Source: an uncultured Bacilli bacterium (GTDB lineage: Bacteria > Bacillota_I > Bacilli_A > RF39 > UBA660). From it: a DNA stretch of 64,000 nt. Below, piece after piece: positions 35,515 through 44,872 of the stretch. Numbering within the stretch: position 1 is the first letter of the stretch; each line of letters opens with the position of its first letter. The DNA lies in the NCBI GenBank assembly GCA_947628235.1, contig CANQZC010000002.1:119301-183300 (forward strand), read 5' to 3'. The translations under genes and the position numbers were made by a program. Below the pieces are notes generated by a model. That model saw nothing but the letters and a program-made list of their open reading frames with translations. It was not told where the DNA came from and ran no database searches.

Positions 35515-36981
35515 ATGTTTTTCTTTAAAAACAAAAAGAAACCGATAGAGGAAGTAGTAGAACGTCCTCGAGAGGTAGATTTAGAAAATTTAAAAGAACA
35601 TATACGAGAACTCAGTGCTTTTCTACCTCAGAGTAGTGATATTTTAAACCAAGTTATCGAAAGATTAGATGAAGTAGGGTACTCTTCTGAATTTGACCGT
35701 ATCTTTCGTTCTTTTATGGTAAGAACTATTCAAAATATGCCATATTTAAGTAGTCAGAATCTTTTTGATGATACGATTTCTAATGTAAAGAGAGTAGAAA
35801 GTATTCAACGAAGAACGGTCTTTGATGAACAAAGTGGTTCTTACAAAATCTATCCAGAAGATATGCCGGAAGTAGCAGCAGGAATTCAAGAAGGATATCA
35901 AAAATTTGTCAATGAATTTGTAGATTCTATGTTCTTTTCTAATACTTCCGTAATGCAATTTTTAGAAGAATATCATGAAAGAATGGTCAAAACAAAAGAG
36001 GGAAAATTAGATAAATTAATTGATTCTCCTGTTATGGAATACTGTGGGAATATTCCTTTTATGGAAACTAGAATGTCTTATATGATAGAGTGTATTCATA
36101 CGATTTTAAAAGAACCAACCGTATCAGACGATATGAAAGTTACCTTTCAAGAACACTTACCAGTTTTAGAGAAATTAGTACAATTTGTTCAGGAGGTAAA
36201 AGGCAGCCATCTTTCTGGTTATCAAAAATATGAGAGAATAGAGGATTGTTATAAGCAAGCCCTTCAAATAGAAAATTTTTTATCTCAATCGATGGTGAAA
36301 ATATGGGAAGACTATCTAACCGATTTTTCTAAATTTGATGGAACGCATTTTCACTTTCTTGCGCATGCTCTTACGCAAGGATTGGTACCTGTTGAAAAAA
36401 TGGATAAAATGTGTACCACTTTAATCTCAGAAGAATGTATGCCGGTTCCTTATTCTAAATGTGGATATATTGTCGATTTTAATATCGATCAAATTAATAC
36501 GATGTGTGTCGAAGATGCCGGAAGTTGGGTTATTACCAAAAGAGAATTTATTGACCGCGAAATGCCAGATACTTGGCAATGTTATGAACGAGCTGGCAGC
36601 AGAAGAGGAATTAGAGATTATGGCGAAAGAGTATATGGTATGGAAGATGGCTATGTTTGGTTTGAAGAGCCAAATGTTTCTAAACTTCTTTTACCATCTA
36701 CTATCCTCGAGCGTACCAAAGAAAGAAATATGAAATTCTATGGATCTACATTAGGGGAAAAATGTACTTTATATAATGAAATTTTCTTTTCTAAAACAGA
36801 TATTCCTTTAAAAGCCAAAGCCATGTTTGCGCTAGATGGAGAAGGATTAAAACAAGTTGTTGAATTTATGAAAAAAGAAGGAATCAATATGCCAATTGTC
36901 GAAATGGATAAAGTTCATGGAAAAGTAGTTATTCATTCTGGCTTAGAAGATATTGATATCGAAGAGAAAAGAAGAATTTAA
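35515..36981 (+). CDS. Conserved-looking protein of unknown function downstream of malQ
   Basis: 488 residues, 3 bases after malQ. N-terminal charged stretch, then mostly helical sequence up to about 300, then an alpha/beta C-terminal part with several Cys (CMPVPYSKCGYIVDFNIDQI, WQCYERAGSRRGIRDYGERV). No membrane helix, signal peptide or nucleotide motif. The separate Cys residues do not form an obvious metal site. Co-transcription with malQ is likely, but a metabolic link is not shown. I do not recognise the family. Confidence 0.75.
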   Translation: MFFFKNKKKPIEEVVERPREVDLENLKEHIRELSAFLPQSSDILNQVIERLDEVGYSSEFDRIFRSFMVRTIQNMPYLSSQNLFDDTISNVKRVESIQRRTVFDEQSGSYKIYPEDMPEVAAGIQEGYQKFVNEFVDSMFFSNTSVMQFLEEYHERMVKTKEGKLDKLIDSPVMEYCGNIPFMETRMSYMIECIHTILKEPTVSDDMKVTFQEHLPVLEKLVQFVQEVKGSHLSGYQKYERIEDCYKQALQIENFLSQSMVKIWEDYLTDFSKFDGTHFHFLAHALTQGLVPVEKMDKMCTTLISEECMPVPYSKCGYIVDFNIDQINTMCVEDAGSWVITKREFIDREMPDTWQCYERAGSRRGIRDYGERVYGMEDGYVWFEEPNVSKLLLPSTILERTKERNMKFYGSTLGEKCTLYNEIFFSKTDIPLKAKAMFALDGEGLKQVVEFMKKEGINMPIVEMDKVHGKVVIHSGLEDIDIEEKRRI

Positions 36982-36998
36982 AAAAGGGTAAAATAGTA

Positions 36999-37027
36999 TT
37001 GAAAAAAAGAAGAAAATATAATACAAT
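36999..37027 (+). promoter_or_regulatory. Promoter of the giant cohesin/dockerin/metallopeptidase gene
   Basis: TTGAAA, 17 bases, TACAAT. An overlapping TATAAT at 37017 would need a 12-base spacer. Confidence 0.5.
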
Positions 37028-37069
37028 AAGTCATATTATTTTACATAAAAGATTTGTAGTGGGGTGTTG

Positions 37070-40000
37070 ATGATGAGAGAAAACGGGAAATTAAAATATT
37101 TATTTATCGGACTTCTTTTTACCATCTTGTTACCAATGCGGGTATTTGCTAGTAACAATATTGTTTTAGAAGTAGATAAGAATGACTTAGAGGTAGGAGA
37201 TATTGTAACGGTAACGGCGAAATTACCAGAAAACTCTAAACTCTATGCTTTTACTGCGACTTTAAGTTATGATAAAGCTGTCTTTGAAGAGATTGATGAT
37301 ACGGATTTTGAGATAGAAGAAGATTCTTTAAGCATTGTTTATAATAGTCAGAACAATCAATTTGGAATCATCAATCAGACAGGTGAAATTGAAGAGGAAC
37401 TCTTTACGATTCATTTAAAAGTAAAGAAGGATGCGATGGTAGGAGATACGGATATTACTCTTACCAATGTCTCCTCTTCTGATGGTAGCAGTAAAATAAC
37501 TTATGAGAAGTCTTCTGTTTCTGTACTAGTTACTAGAGATGCGAAAGAAGGGGAAGTCCCTCCAACTAGTGTAGAAAAAGAAGAAGAGCAAGAAGAACAA
37601 GAAAAGGTGATAAAAACATTTTCAACGAAGCCTATCATGATTGGATTAGGTGTTATTTTCGTTCTTCTTGTTGGTACTACTATCTTTGTAGTAGTGAAGA
37701 AAAAGGAAAAGAAGAAACTCCTTGCTATTTTAATAGGTAGTTCAATTATCGTTGCTTTTGCTTTTACAAGTCTCTTTGTTCTTCAAGAAAAGAAGAAAGA
37801 TGTCAATGACGATGGAAAACAAACTTATGATGATGCAAAAGAAATTATGAAATACTTAATTGATATTCAAGGAACGAAAACAGACGAAGAAAAAGAAGAA
37901 ACTCCTTCTAAGGATAAGTCTGATTACGATATCAATAATGATGGAAAAGTAGACATCAATGATGCTGCTGGAAGTGTTCAACAAACAACGGAAGAAGTCA
38001 AATATAAAGTAACTTTAGAAGAAAAGAACAAAGAAGAAGTTTATGTTCAAAGAGGTAAAATTTATCTAGAATTTAGTGCGAAAGTTACGAATAATGTTAA
38101 AATTAAAGAAATCGAAATCGATGGAAAGTACTATCCTGTAACCTATCAAAATGATACTTATATGGTTGCGTTAGAAACTCCTTCTGAGGCGGGAAAAATT
38201 ACTTATCATATTACCAAAGTAAAATTAGCCAACCATCGCGAAGTGAAAGTAGATTTCTCTATTTTGAAAGAAGTATTGAAAGAAAAACCATATTTAGATA
38301 TGTTTGCGATAGGAGAAGATGGAAAGTCATTCCATTTTAAGTTAGAAGATAAAGATCATGCTTTTATCGATGGCTTTGTTCAAGTAATTGATGATAAAGG
38401 ACAAGAAGTTATCCATGGAGATATCTCTGAGGAAAATGAGTTTCACTATGATTTTGAAGAAGATATTACCTATGGAATTACTGTAGTAGCAACCTATGAT
38501 TTAGATAGTGATACGAAGGATGAAAAAAATCATTATGAAGATGTAATTCTTTATAGTCATCAACTTACTGTGACAGGAAATTATGAATTTTCTCTTACGG
38601 ATGTTACGATTACGGATGCGATTGAAAAAGGAGAAACTCCTATTCTTACTTTCCAAAGTAAAAACAACAAAGGATATAAAGTAGACTATATTGTTGTCGA
38701 CGGAAAAGAATACGATGTAACAGCTATTTTAGAAGATGGCCGTTATCAAGTAGAATTAAAGGGAATCGATACATCTTCTTTTGGAAAATACCATGTTCAA
38801 ATTGATGAAGTGGTTCTCGAGAGTCTAAAAGATTTTCACCGCGAAAAAGACTATGAGACAAATGCTTTAACTTATTATATCTTAAAGTATGCACCAGTCG
38901 TAGAAAATATTAAGTTAAAAGATAATGAACAAGAAAAAACAATAGAGGCTTCTTATCAATTCGTGGATGATGATAGTACATTAAAACAGTTAAATGCTGT
39001 ACTTGTGGATTCTACGAATAAGGTAGTAGACCGAAAAGAGGATATTGACCCTAAAAAACCAGTTACTCTTTCTTATAAAGATAATGTGGATGGTAGATAT
39101 CGGGTAAAGTTTTTAGCGGATTGTAATTTAGGTACGGAACGACATAATTATATTGATAAAAATATTGGGGAAGATGAGATTCTTACGCAAGTAGAAGTCT
39201 ATGTCGAGTCCGCTACGGTAAAAACAGTATTCCCAACGAAGGGACAACCACAATATACAATTACTTATAAAGTTCGTGTTTCTGATAGTTTCAAGAGTAA
39301 GTATAACTATAATGAACTTGCGGGAGTTACTATCAATGGATTAAATTACGATGGAAATAAACAGTCAGGAGAATATACTTCGGCGATTAGTTTTACGGTA
39401 CCAAGCGAATCAGGTGTTGTAAACTTAACAGTAGATAGAGTAAAACTAAGATATGAAACTTATCAAGGAAACTCTCATGCTTTCTTCTCTGTTCAACCTT
39501 ATACTACGCAAATTGATGTCTTAAAAGATAAACCAACCATTGAGAATTTAGTACTCGTTTCTGAGGATTATGGTAAACGAGAAGCTACTTTTGAATTTGA
39601 AGTAGTAGATGATAATGGTGGCTTTATCCAAGGAGAAGTAGAACTAGATGGACAGAAATATCCAATTCATAAAGGCAAGAATACGGTTACTTTTACGGAA
39701 GTAATTCGTGATGAATTATTTACCTTAAATTTCCGTGGAGATTATGATCTTGATACCAATACCCTAGCAGGTTATGAAGAAAAAGAGAACCGTTTTGAAA
39801 ATGATTTACTCTATACTGTTCCTTATGGATTATATGGAGATAGTGAATATGAGAATATTGAACTAACCAATTTAAAAACGACTAGTAAAAAGAACTCTTC
39901 TTATTTTGAAAAAGAAGAAGATGTTAATCTATCTTTTGAACTACAAGGATTAGAGGAAACATTAGATCTTACTATCGATAAAATTGTTGTTGGTGAAAAA

Positions 40001-43000
40001 GAAATTGCTGTTCGTTCTACCAAAGACAAAAATCGTTATGAAGCTATCTTAGATAGTTATTCGAAAGCAGGGATAAAAACAGTAGAGATAACGGGTGTTA
40101 TCTTCCATAATGGAAAGCGTGTTACCCTAAAGACCCCAGCGCAAGTTTCTCTAGAGGTATTAAAAGATGATATTTCTATCTATGACTATAAATATACAGT
40201 CGAAGAAAAGGATATTGCGATTCATTTCTATTTGAAAGATACTGATTCTGCTTTACTAGGAAAACCTAGCGATATGAAAGTAAAAGTATATGATGAAGAT
40301 GGGAAACTCTTAGAAGAACTTCCTTATCAAGAAGATATGAAAATTTCTAAGAAAGAAAATGTTACTAGATACTATGTTCAAGTCTATGGCGACTATGACC
40401 GTGATATTACTAGAGGAAATGACAATTATTATCCAGCGACATTGCTTTTAGATGAAGTCATTTCAACAGAGAAAAACTATATTCAAATGAAGGATATTAC
40501 CGATATTAGTCTATATAGAGAAATGGGTGGAAAAATCACTCTTCAAGAAGAAGTAGATGTCGATAGTTTCTTAGAAAACTTAGAAGATTACTTTGTCAAA
40601 GTTTCTATGACAGAGACATCTCCTTTCTATGCAAGTATTCAAAAAGCTTTTGTCGAAGGGGATAAACTAATTCTCATCTTAGATTATGAGTATGTTCAAA
40701 AAGATAAAGAACAACCAGAAGTGAGAATAGAGTTTGGAACCGTCATTGATGGAAAAGTACGAAACAGTGCTCGTCCGGAAAGTTTTGAAGAATGGATTGA
40801 AAGAGTAAAAGAAAATCCTGATGGAACATTCACATTGACGCATGATTTAGATGCTTCTTCTTATACAACGCTATCTAAAACATTAGTGGAAGTAGAATTT
40901 ACAGGAACGATTGATGGAAACGGTCATACGATTCGAAACTTATCGAAACCTCTTTTCAATATAGTCCGTGGTGGAACCATTCGAAATTTAAAACTAGAAG
41001 ATGTCGCTTTAAGTGAAGCAGATGCTGGTGGAGCGATTGCGAACACTACCTATAATGCAACTTTAAGCGGTATCTTAGTAGATGGCCTTACAAAGAAAAA
41101 TAGTAATGCTGGATTTGGAGGACTAGTAGGAAGAGCCGAAAATACAACGATTGAGATGTGTCGTATTAAAGGATTAAATATTGGAATCGCCATTCATAAT
41201 CAAAGAATTGGTGGAATTGCAGGAACTGTTAAAAACTCTACGATAAAAAATACCTATGTTATAGGAACTATGAGCGGTGGATGGAACTTTAGAGGCGCTA
41301 TTGCTGGAATTGTTGAAAATACATCTACTTTTGAAAACAATTATACCAAAGTTTCTATTACGAGTGGTTACGATGGAAATTTAGCTTGTGATATTGCTTG
41401 TGGTGGTTCTGCTATCTACAAAAACAATATTAGTTTAAATACAGGTGGAATTAAGAATCGAATTACGAATGGAGCAAAAGAGGCCGTTCAAAACTACTAT
41501 GTTGGAACAGAAACAACTAGTCGTGAAGGAATAACTGCTATTTCTCAAGAAGAGATTACCAAAGAACTCTTTAAAAAAGCATCTTATGATGAGGAGATTT
41601 GGAACTTAAAAGAGGTATCTTATGAAAAGACACCAACTCTTAATATCGAAAAAGTAACGAAGATAGATATCGATGAAGTAGGGGATGCTTATGATGAAAA
41701 TAAAGAAATCCTTTACCAAAACTTAATGATGTTGATGCCTTTCTATGATAGTACTAAGATTGTTAAGAGCGCTCTTAATATCCCAGCAGATAGCTTATTA
41801 GCAACTGAGGAAATTATGCATCTTGTTCCTGTCGATAAGAAAGGAAATATTGTAACTTACTTAACTAGTAAGGATCCAAAGAAGATTCAAAAAATTAAGA
41901 TTGTCTTCAAAAATAATCAAAAAGTAGAATATGAAGTTCGTTATGATACTACTTATGATATGGTAGCAAGTTATCGAATTCCTGAATTAAAAATTGATTA
42001 TACTTATCATCGTTACATTATTGATAGTGATTCACAACTTGTTAACAATTTAACGAACTATTTATCTAGTCTTACTTATGCTGATCACTTAGATAAATTA
42101 ACGGCTACTGCTGATAGTAGACTATATGGAGAATTCTATGATGAAGTAACGAAGAAAGAAATCAAAGAATTTGTCTTAAAATATTTATCTAATAGTGAGT
42201 ACACAAATACCAACCATTCTGAAGTAATCAATGATTATTTAGAGACAGAAATTAAGAAAGATCAAAAACTAGAGAGAATGTTATATGTATATAACTACTT
42301 TAGAAGATTCTATGATGTTGAAATTGATGGTATTAGACTTTATGATCTTATCCTTTTCAATTCGCAAGGATTTTCTAAGAAATTAACACCAGATGAAATT
42401 GCTTCTCTATATCTATCAGATGATAAGAATTTCCAAACGAATGCAACTAGTGATGCTTATGCTAGAACTTTAGGAAAATATACGGGATATCAAAATATTC
42501 CTGCCTTCCTAGAATATCTTGTCAAATCTTATAGTAATTTATCTCCAGAGAAATGGTATGCTAGTCAATTTAAAGGATATTTAGTAGAAATTGCGGTAGA
42601 TGGTAGAAAAGATATTCAATATACACTATGGGATCATATCAAAACACCAGATTTAAATACCAAAGTAACTTGGTATAACTATGCACTTCCAATTATTACC
42701 TTACCAAAGAATGCTGGTTATATCATTTCCACACCAGTTCAATTTGTTATTGGAGCGCAAAGAACCTATACACCAAACCCAGATGACCCAGAAGAACAAG
42801 CAAAGTTTAGGCATCGGGTACAAACTTATGCAACTAGAATGATTGACTACTATGCAACAGCTGCGAAGTTAATTGATAATGCTACGGTATTTAATAATAT
42901 TCACACCATTGAATTAGATAAACGATATGCTTATGATGAGAATGGAAACTTTATTTTCCAAAACCCTTATACTACCCAAGAACCATTCCATAAAAACTTT

Positions 43001-44287
43001 AATGAGGTAATTGGACAATTTGCATACAACGACTACAATGCCGCTACGGCAAATGGAGCTTATGTTCTATGGCGGGTAGAAGGAATTTTAGATGGTGACC
43101 TAGATAAAGGAATTGAGTATACTTTCCATACTTGGTCTCATGAGACAGCGCATAATATTGATGCTAGATTATTCTTAATGAATTATGGTAGAAGATTTGA
43201 TGCTGGTGGAGAAGACTATGCGGATGGAAACCTTACCCAATCTTTTGGAGATGGCGATATTGTTATGAATCTTTCAAGACATTTTGCGAAGAACTCTCTT
43301 ATCAGTGCTAACCTAGATATTTCTAGAATTGATTCTCCAACTGAGATTCAAGATTTCTATGAGAAATTATTTGATACTCTCTACATTTTAGATTATCTAG
43401 AAGGAAGAGCTCTTCTAACCCTTACTCCAGAACAACAATCTAAATTAGTTGTTCAAGCTAGTTATCCAAATATGGATAAATATCCAATTGAGGATAAACC
43501 ATATTATAAAAATTATCTTACAACCGTTTATCAGACGATTAGTGAAGAACAAATTCAAAAGATGAATTTAACAAAGATTGAGGATTTAACTAAGAATCAA
43601 TTAGTAATGTATCCAGGCGTTATCTATTCGACGATTATCGATAATCGTTATGGTGGAGAAAATATCTATAAAGTTCGTTGGTATCAACCACATAATGATT
43701 ATGGAAGACCAGACTCTTATAGTTTGAAGTGGTTAGCGTATGAAATGTTAGGATATGCAGGATATCAAAATGGATACTTAGAATATTATAGTAATATTCA
43801 CTCTGAAAAGAAGACATTTGCGAATGTAGATGATAAAGGAAACTATGTTTATGATAACAATGGAAATAAGAAAACATCTACGGTAGATTATAAAACCGAT
43901 TTAATGGCATTACGAACGATTACGAAAAATCAAAATATGACTTTTGAATCTTATAAAAAGATGAGATTTAAGAAAGTAGAAGAAAACTTATCTTACATTC
44001 AAGAAATAGATGTAGATCAAGTATATCAAGATTTTATAGAAGCTCTTCAAAAGGATGCAGAAGCAGTAAAACAAGCAGAAGAAGAGGCTTTAAAAAGATA
44101 CCCTGGTACCGATAAGACATCTACTGATAATCGGAATAAAATTATTGCCGAAGCAAGAAAATATAAATATAGTTCTGAAGTTAGAAGAAAATATTATTAT
44201 CAATTAAAGAATCAGACAAATGACTTTGTAAATGAAGTATATAATAAGAAGAATCCTCATACAGTAACTTTACAACCAGAAAAATAA
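37070..44287 (+). CDS. Giant surface protein: cohesin-like, TM hairpin, dockerin-like, Ig-like repeats, M26/Zmp-type metallopeptidase
   Basis: About 2,405 residues; ATG chosen after GGGGTG, with an alternative GTG 6 bases earlier. Order: signal peptide (1-25); cohesin-like domain (about 26-157, LEVDKNDLEVGDIVTVTAKL, AFTATLSYDKAVFEE); two membrane helices joined by KKKEKKK (about 189-238), so both flanks face outside; two dockerin/F-hand-like repeats (about 244-304, DVNDDGKQTYDDAKEIMKYL and DINNDGKVDINDAAG); repeated beta domains; a GLUG-like parallel beta region (about 1280-1430, TIDGNGHTIRNL); then a Zmp/M26-type protease with HETAH near 2024 and a Glu 20 residues after its second His (GGED). 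Probably cuts host or mucosal proteins (inference from family). Confidence 0.85.
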   Translation: MMRENGKLKYLFIGLLFTILLPMRVFASNNIVLEVDKNDLEVGDIVTVTAKLPENSKLYAFTATLSYDKAVFEEIDDTDFEIEEDSLSIVYNSQNNQFGIINQTGEIEEELFTIHLKVKKDAMVGDTDITLTNVSSSDGSSKITYEKSSVSVLVTRDAKEGEVPPTSVEKEEEQEEQEKVIKTFSTKPIMIGLGVIFVLLVGTTIFVVVKKKEKKKLLAILIGSSIIVAFAFTSLFVLQEKKKDVNDDGKQTYDDAKEIMKYLIDIQGTKTDEEKEETPSKDKSDYDINNDGKVDINDAAGSVQQTTEEVKYKVTLEEKNKEEVYVQRGKIYLEFSAKVTNNVKIKEIEIDGKYYPVTYQNDTYMVALETPSEAGKITYHITKVKLANHREVKVDFSILKEVLKEKPYLDMFAIGEDGKSFHFKLEDKDHAFIDGFVQVIDDKGQEVIHGDISEENEFHYDFEEDITYGITVVATYDLDSDTKDEKNHYEDVILYSHQLTVTGNYEFSLTDVTITDAIEKGETPILTFQSKNNKGYKVDYIVVDGKEYDVTAILEDGRYQVELKGIDTSSFGKYHVQIDEVVLESLKDFHREKDYETNALTYYILKYAPVVENIKLKDNEQEKTIEASYQFVDDDSTLKQLNAVLVDSTNKVVDRKEDIDPKKPVTLSYKDNVDGRYRVKFLADCNLGTERHNYIDKNIGEDEILTQVEVYVESATVKTVFPTKGQPQYTITYKVRVSDSFKSKYNYNELAGVTINGLNYDGNKQSGEYTSAISFTVPSESGVVNLTVDRVKLRYETYQGNSHAFFSVQPYTTQIDVLKDKPTIENLVLVSEDYGKREATFEFEVVDDNGGFIQGEVELDGQKYPIHKGKNTVTFTEVIRDELFTLNFRGDYDLDTNTLAGYEEKENRFENDLLYTVPYGLYGDSEYENIELTNLKTTSKKNSSYFEKEEDVNLSFELQGLEETLDLTIDKIVVGEKEIAVRSTKDKNRYEAILDSYSKAGIKTVEITGVIFHNGKRVTLKTPAQVSLEVLKDDISIYDYKYTVEEKDIAIHFYLKDTDSALLGKPSDMKVKVYDEDGKLLEELPYQEDMKISKKENVTRYYVQVYGDYDRDITRGNDNYYPATLLLDEVISTEKNYIQMKDITDISLYREMGGKITLQEEVDVDSFLENLEDYFVKVSMTETSPFYASIQKAFVEGDKLILILDYEYVQKDKEQPEVRIEFGTVIDGKVRNSARPESFEEWIERVKENPDGTFTLTHDLDASSYTTLSKTLVEVEFTGTIDGNGHTIRNLSKPLFNIVRGGTIRNLKLEDVALSEADAGGAIANTTYNATLSGILVDGLTKKNSNAGFGGLVGRAENTTIEMCRIKGLNIGIAIHNQRIGGIAGTVKNSTIKNTYVIGTMSGGWNFRGAIAGIVENTSTFENNYTKVSITSGYDGNLACDIACGGSAIYKNNISLNTGGIKNRITNGAKEAVQNYYVGTETTSREGITAISQEEITKELFKKASYDEEIWNLKEVSYEKTPTLNIEKVTKIDIDEVGDAYDENKEILYQNLMMLMPFYDSTKIVKSALNIPADSLLATEEIMHLVPVDKKGNIVTYLTSKDPKKIQKIKIVFKNNQKVEYEVRYDTTYDMVASYRIPELKIDYTYHRYIIDSDSQLVNNLTNYLSSLTYADHLDKLTATADSRLYGEFYDEVTKKEIKEFVLKYLSNSEYTNTNHSEVINDYLETEIKKDQKLERMLYVYNYFRRFYDVEIDGIRLYDLILFNSQGFSKKLTPDEIASLYLSDDKNFQTNATSDAYARTLGKYTGYQNIPAFLEYLVKSYSNLSPEKWYASQFKGYLVEIAVDGRKDIQYTLWDHIKTPDLNTKVTWYNYALPIITLPKNAGYIISTPVQFVIGAQRTYTPNPDDPEEQAKFRHRVQTYATRMIDYYATAAKLIDNATVFNNIHTIELDKRYAYDENGNFIFQNPYTTQEPFHKNFNEVIGQFAYNDYNAATANGAYVLWRVEGILDGDLDKGIEYTFHTWSHETAHNIDARLFLMNYGRRFDAGGEDYADGNLTQSFGDGDIVMNLSRHFAKNSLISANLDISRIDSPTEIQDFYEKLFDTLYILDYLEGRALLTLTPEQQSKLVVQASYPNMDKYPIEDKPYYKNYLTTVYQTISEEQIQKMNLTKIEDLTKNQLVMYPGVIYSTIIDNRYGGENIYKVRWYQPHNDYGRPDSYSLKWLAYEMLGYAGYQNGYLEYYSNIHSEKKTFANVDDKGNYVYDNNGNKKTSTVDYKTDLMALRTITKNQNMTFESYKKMRFKKVEENLSYIQEIDVDQVYQDFIEALQKDAEAVKQAEEEALKRYPGTDKTSTDNRNKIIAEARKYKYSSEVRRKYYYQLKNQTNDFVNEVYNKKNPHTVTLQPEK

Positions 44288-44291
44288 AAAG

Positions 44292-44323
44292 AAAGATTGT
44301 TGATGCTATCAGCAATCTTTTTT
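44292..44323 (+). terminator. Terminator of the giant gene
   Basis: 13-bp stem with one G-T pair (AAAGATTGTTGAT / ATCAGCAATCTTT), 3-nt loop, T tail. Confidence 0.85.
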
Positions 44324-44401
44324 CGTTAGAAATCTAGAACTTTTTAGAGGATGAAAAAATTACTTTTTTTTGATATAATGAAAAAGTAAGGGAGAGAGAA
44401 T

Positions 44402-44773
44402 ATGAGTAAAAAATTAGTAATAAAACAATGTAAAAAATGTATGGCAACGGTAAGAGTCATTCAAGAAAAGGGATGTGAAGTTATGTGCTGCGGAGAAGCG
44501 ATGACTGAACTTGTCCCTAATTCTGTAGATGCTGCTTTTGAAAAGCATGTTCCAACTTATGAAATAAAAGGAGATAAAATCCTAGTTACGGTAAATCATG
44601 TGATGGAAGAAGATCACTATATTGAATGGATTAGTATGTGTACTCCTAATCAAGAACATACGGTTTATTTGAATCCAGGCGAGGTAGCGCAAGCAGAATT
44701 TGATTATGTCAAAGGAGCTACTTTATATGCTTACTGTAATAAACATTCTTTATGGTCTAAAGAAGTAGAATAA
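44402..44773 (+). CDS. Desulfoferrodoxin-type superoxide reductase
   Basis: 123 residues. N-terminal desulforedoxin-like iron site: CKKC at residues 10-13 and adjacent CC at about 29-30. C-terminal superoxide reductase centre: His in EKHVP, two His in NHVMEEDHYIEWI, and Cys/His in AYCNKHSLW. It reduces superoxide to peroxide without making oxygen, a standard anaerobe defence, and implies an anaerobic lifestyle. TATAAT at 44374-44379 and GGGAGAG upstream of ATG. Single gene with terminator. Confidence 0.93.
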   Translation: MSKKLVIKQCKKCMATVRVIQEKGCEVMCCGEAMTELVPNSVDAAFEKHVPTYEIKGDKILVTVNHVMEEDHYIEWISMCTPNQEHTVYLNPGEVAQAEFDYVKGATLYAYCNKHSLWSKEVE

Positions 44774-44797
44774 AAGCAAGATTTCACTCTTGCTTTT
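44773..44797 (+). terminator. Terminator of the desulfoferrodoxin gene
   Basis: Stem AAAGCAAGA / TCTTGCTTT with a 6-nt loop, then Ts. Confidence 0.85.
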
Positions 44798-44823
44798 TTG
44801 TGAAAAAATAGTGAAAAATTCGA

Positions 44824-44852
44824 TTGAATATTTTCCTACCCTTTGCTATAAT
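44824..44852 (+). promoter_or_regulatory. Sigma-A promoter of the InlB-repeat surface gene
   Basis: TTGAAT, 17 bases, TATAAT with an extended -10 TGC. Confidence 0.75.
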
Positions 44853-44872
44853 GATGGAGAGGAGATGAACAA

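Noticed and set aside
43635..43877. Minus-strand frame inside the giant surface gene
   Set aside because: No ribosome site, His/Tyr-rich mirror of the coding strand, no family likeness.
44402..44773. Small Cys-rich protein as a rubredoxin
   Set aside because: The CxxC plus CC pattern and the His/Cys centre fit desulfoferrodoxin rather than rubredoxin.
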